5,721 bases of DNA from an uncultured Bacilli bacterium (GTDB taxonomy: Bacteria; Bacillota_I; Bacilli_A; RF39; UBA660), in contig CALVYX010000054.1 of the NCBI GenBank assembly GCA_944372315.1, forward strand, positions 1 to 5,721, read 5' to 3'. The notes below the pieces were generated by a model, which made no database searches, was not told the DNA's origin, and saw only the letters and a program-made list of their open reading frames with translations. Both the position numbers and the translations under genes were made by a program. Shown here piece by piece: positions 5,063 through 5,721 of this stretch (position 1 is its first letter; each line of letters opens with the position of its first letter).

Positions 5063-5721
5063 ATGACATTAATTTATTTTATTATTATACTAGGACTTAT
5101 TGTTTTAGTTCATGAATTTGGACATTTTGTCTTTGCTAAATTATTTAAAGTTTATGTTTATGAGTTTTCAATAGGAATGAGTCCTAAAATTTTCTCAAGA
5201 AAAAGTAAGAAAGATGAAACAGAATATTGTATTAGAGCAATCCCTATAGGAGGATTTGTTCAATTAGCTGGTGAAGAAGTAGACGATGATGAGAGTGTTC
5301 CCAAAGAGAAGAAAATGTATTCTAAGCCAATTTGGCAAAGATTCTTAATTATGTTCTTTGGAGCAGGTAATAATTTTATTTTAGCTTTTGTGCTTTTACT
5401 TTTATGTGGAATCTTCTTTGGTTCTCCTAATATGGATCCTGTAGTAGTACGCCTTACAGAAGGGTATCCTATGGAGGAAGCTGGAATTGAGGTAGGAGAT
5501 GAGTTTTTAGAAGTAAATGGACATAATATTTCAACTGTTGATGATGTTAGACTTTATTTAGCTGTAGTGGAACCAGGTGAAGAAATTACAAAAAAAAAAA
5601 AAAAAGAGAGTGGAGATATTGTTACTTATGAAATAAGTCCTATAGAAGAAGAGATTGATGGAGTAAAAAGTTATAAATATGGAATAGAATTTATAAGAGA
5701 GAATGAAGAAGGTTTCTTTGC
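5063..5721 (+). CDS. rseP: RIP (site-2 type) membrane zinc metalloprotease, N-terminal part, 3' end outside window
   Basis: This is the start of an intramembrane protease of the RseP/RasP/Eep family, which cuts membrane-bound anti-sigma factors, signal-peptide remnants and similar substrates. 219 residues are visible, about half of the usual ~420. The first membrane segment carries the zinc-binding HEFGH motif (residues 17-21), followed by AIPIGGFVQLAGE (59-71). A second membrane segment covers ~95-120, and the start of a PDZ domain covers ~125-210 (EEAGIEVGDEFLEVNG). The second metal-ligand motif (usually N-x-x-P/LDG region) lies beyond the window. Around residues 100-104 the usual GPxxN reads GAGNN. 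AGGAGG (5051-5056), overlapping the cdsA stop, is 6 bases before the ATG. A run of 16 A encodes five Lys (177-181). The frame stays open to the window end. The gene dxr, often found between cdsA and rseP, is absent. Confidence 0.95.
   Translation, partial: MTLIYFIIILGLIVLVHEFGHFVFAKLFKVYVYEFSIGMSPKIFSRKSKKDETEYCIRAIPIGGFVQLAGEEVDDDESVPKEKKMYSKPIWQRFLIMFFGAGNNFILAFVLLLLCGIFFGSPNMDPVVVRLTEGYPMEEAGIEVGDEFLEVNGHNISTVDDVRLYLAVVEPGEEITKKKKKESGDIVTYEISPIEEEIDGVKSYKYGIEFIRENEEGFF
5590..5605 (+). repeat. Homopolymer of 16 A inside rseP
   Basis: Sixteen uninterrupted A follow ACA's C at 5589 and end before GAG at 5606. They encode the last base of Thr176 and five Lys codons, all AAA, in the PDZ region. 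Gain or loss of one A puts translation into frames that meet a stop within about 15 codons of the tract. It is the longest homopolymer in the window and could also be a site of sequencing error. Confidence 0.9.

Overview
The window is AT-rich (by eye clearly under one third G+C). It looks like a chromosome segment of a low-GC Gram-positive bacterium of the Firmicutes/Bacilli type. The reasons are strong GGAGG-type ribosome binding sites, TTGACA/TATAAT-like promoters, mostly TAA stops, AGA-rich arginine usage, and Bacilli-like gene neighbourhoods (rpsP-khpA and uppS-cdsA-rseP). All 14 visible Trp codons are TGG, so there is no sign that TGA is read as Trp. The N-terminal plus C-terminal architecture of the surface protein resembles proteins I associate with uncultured gut Bacilli (RF39-like and relatives). 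That placement is an inference from memory.

Layout, all on the + strand. (1) 1-1122: 3' part of valS, ending in a strong intrinsic terminator (1149-1190). (2) 1123-1330: AT-rich intergenic region holding that terminator and a near-consensus promoter (1264-1292). (3) 1331-2860: a monocistronic 509-residue secreted or membrane-anchored protein with a TasA/camelysin-like N-terminus and a DUF6273-like C-terminal domain. (4) 2884-3487: promoter, rpsP, khpA and a short terminator that overlaps the khpA stop codon. (5) 3489-5721: promoter, uppS, cdsA and the 5' part of rseP, which runs off the window. No stretch over 300 bases lacks a gene. I saw no tRNA, rRNA, CRISPR array, insertion sequence or origin.

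Most of the content is housekeeping: tRNA charging, a ribosomal protein with an RNA-binding KH protein, and a membrane operon. In that operon UppS makes the undecaprenyl carrier for cell wall synthesis, CdsA makes CDP-diacylglycerol for phospholipids, and RseP is an intramembrane protease. The dxr gene often found between cdsA and rseP is absent. The features most worth a second look are the surface protein, which is the only accessory-looking gene and uses far more ATA isoleucine codons than its neighbours, and an uninterrupted run of 16 A inside rseP that could act as a slippage or phase-variation site. I found no clearly new multi-gene system.
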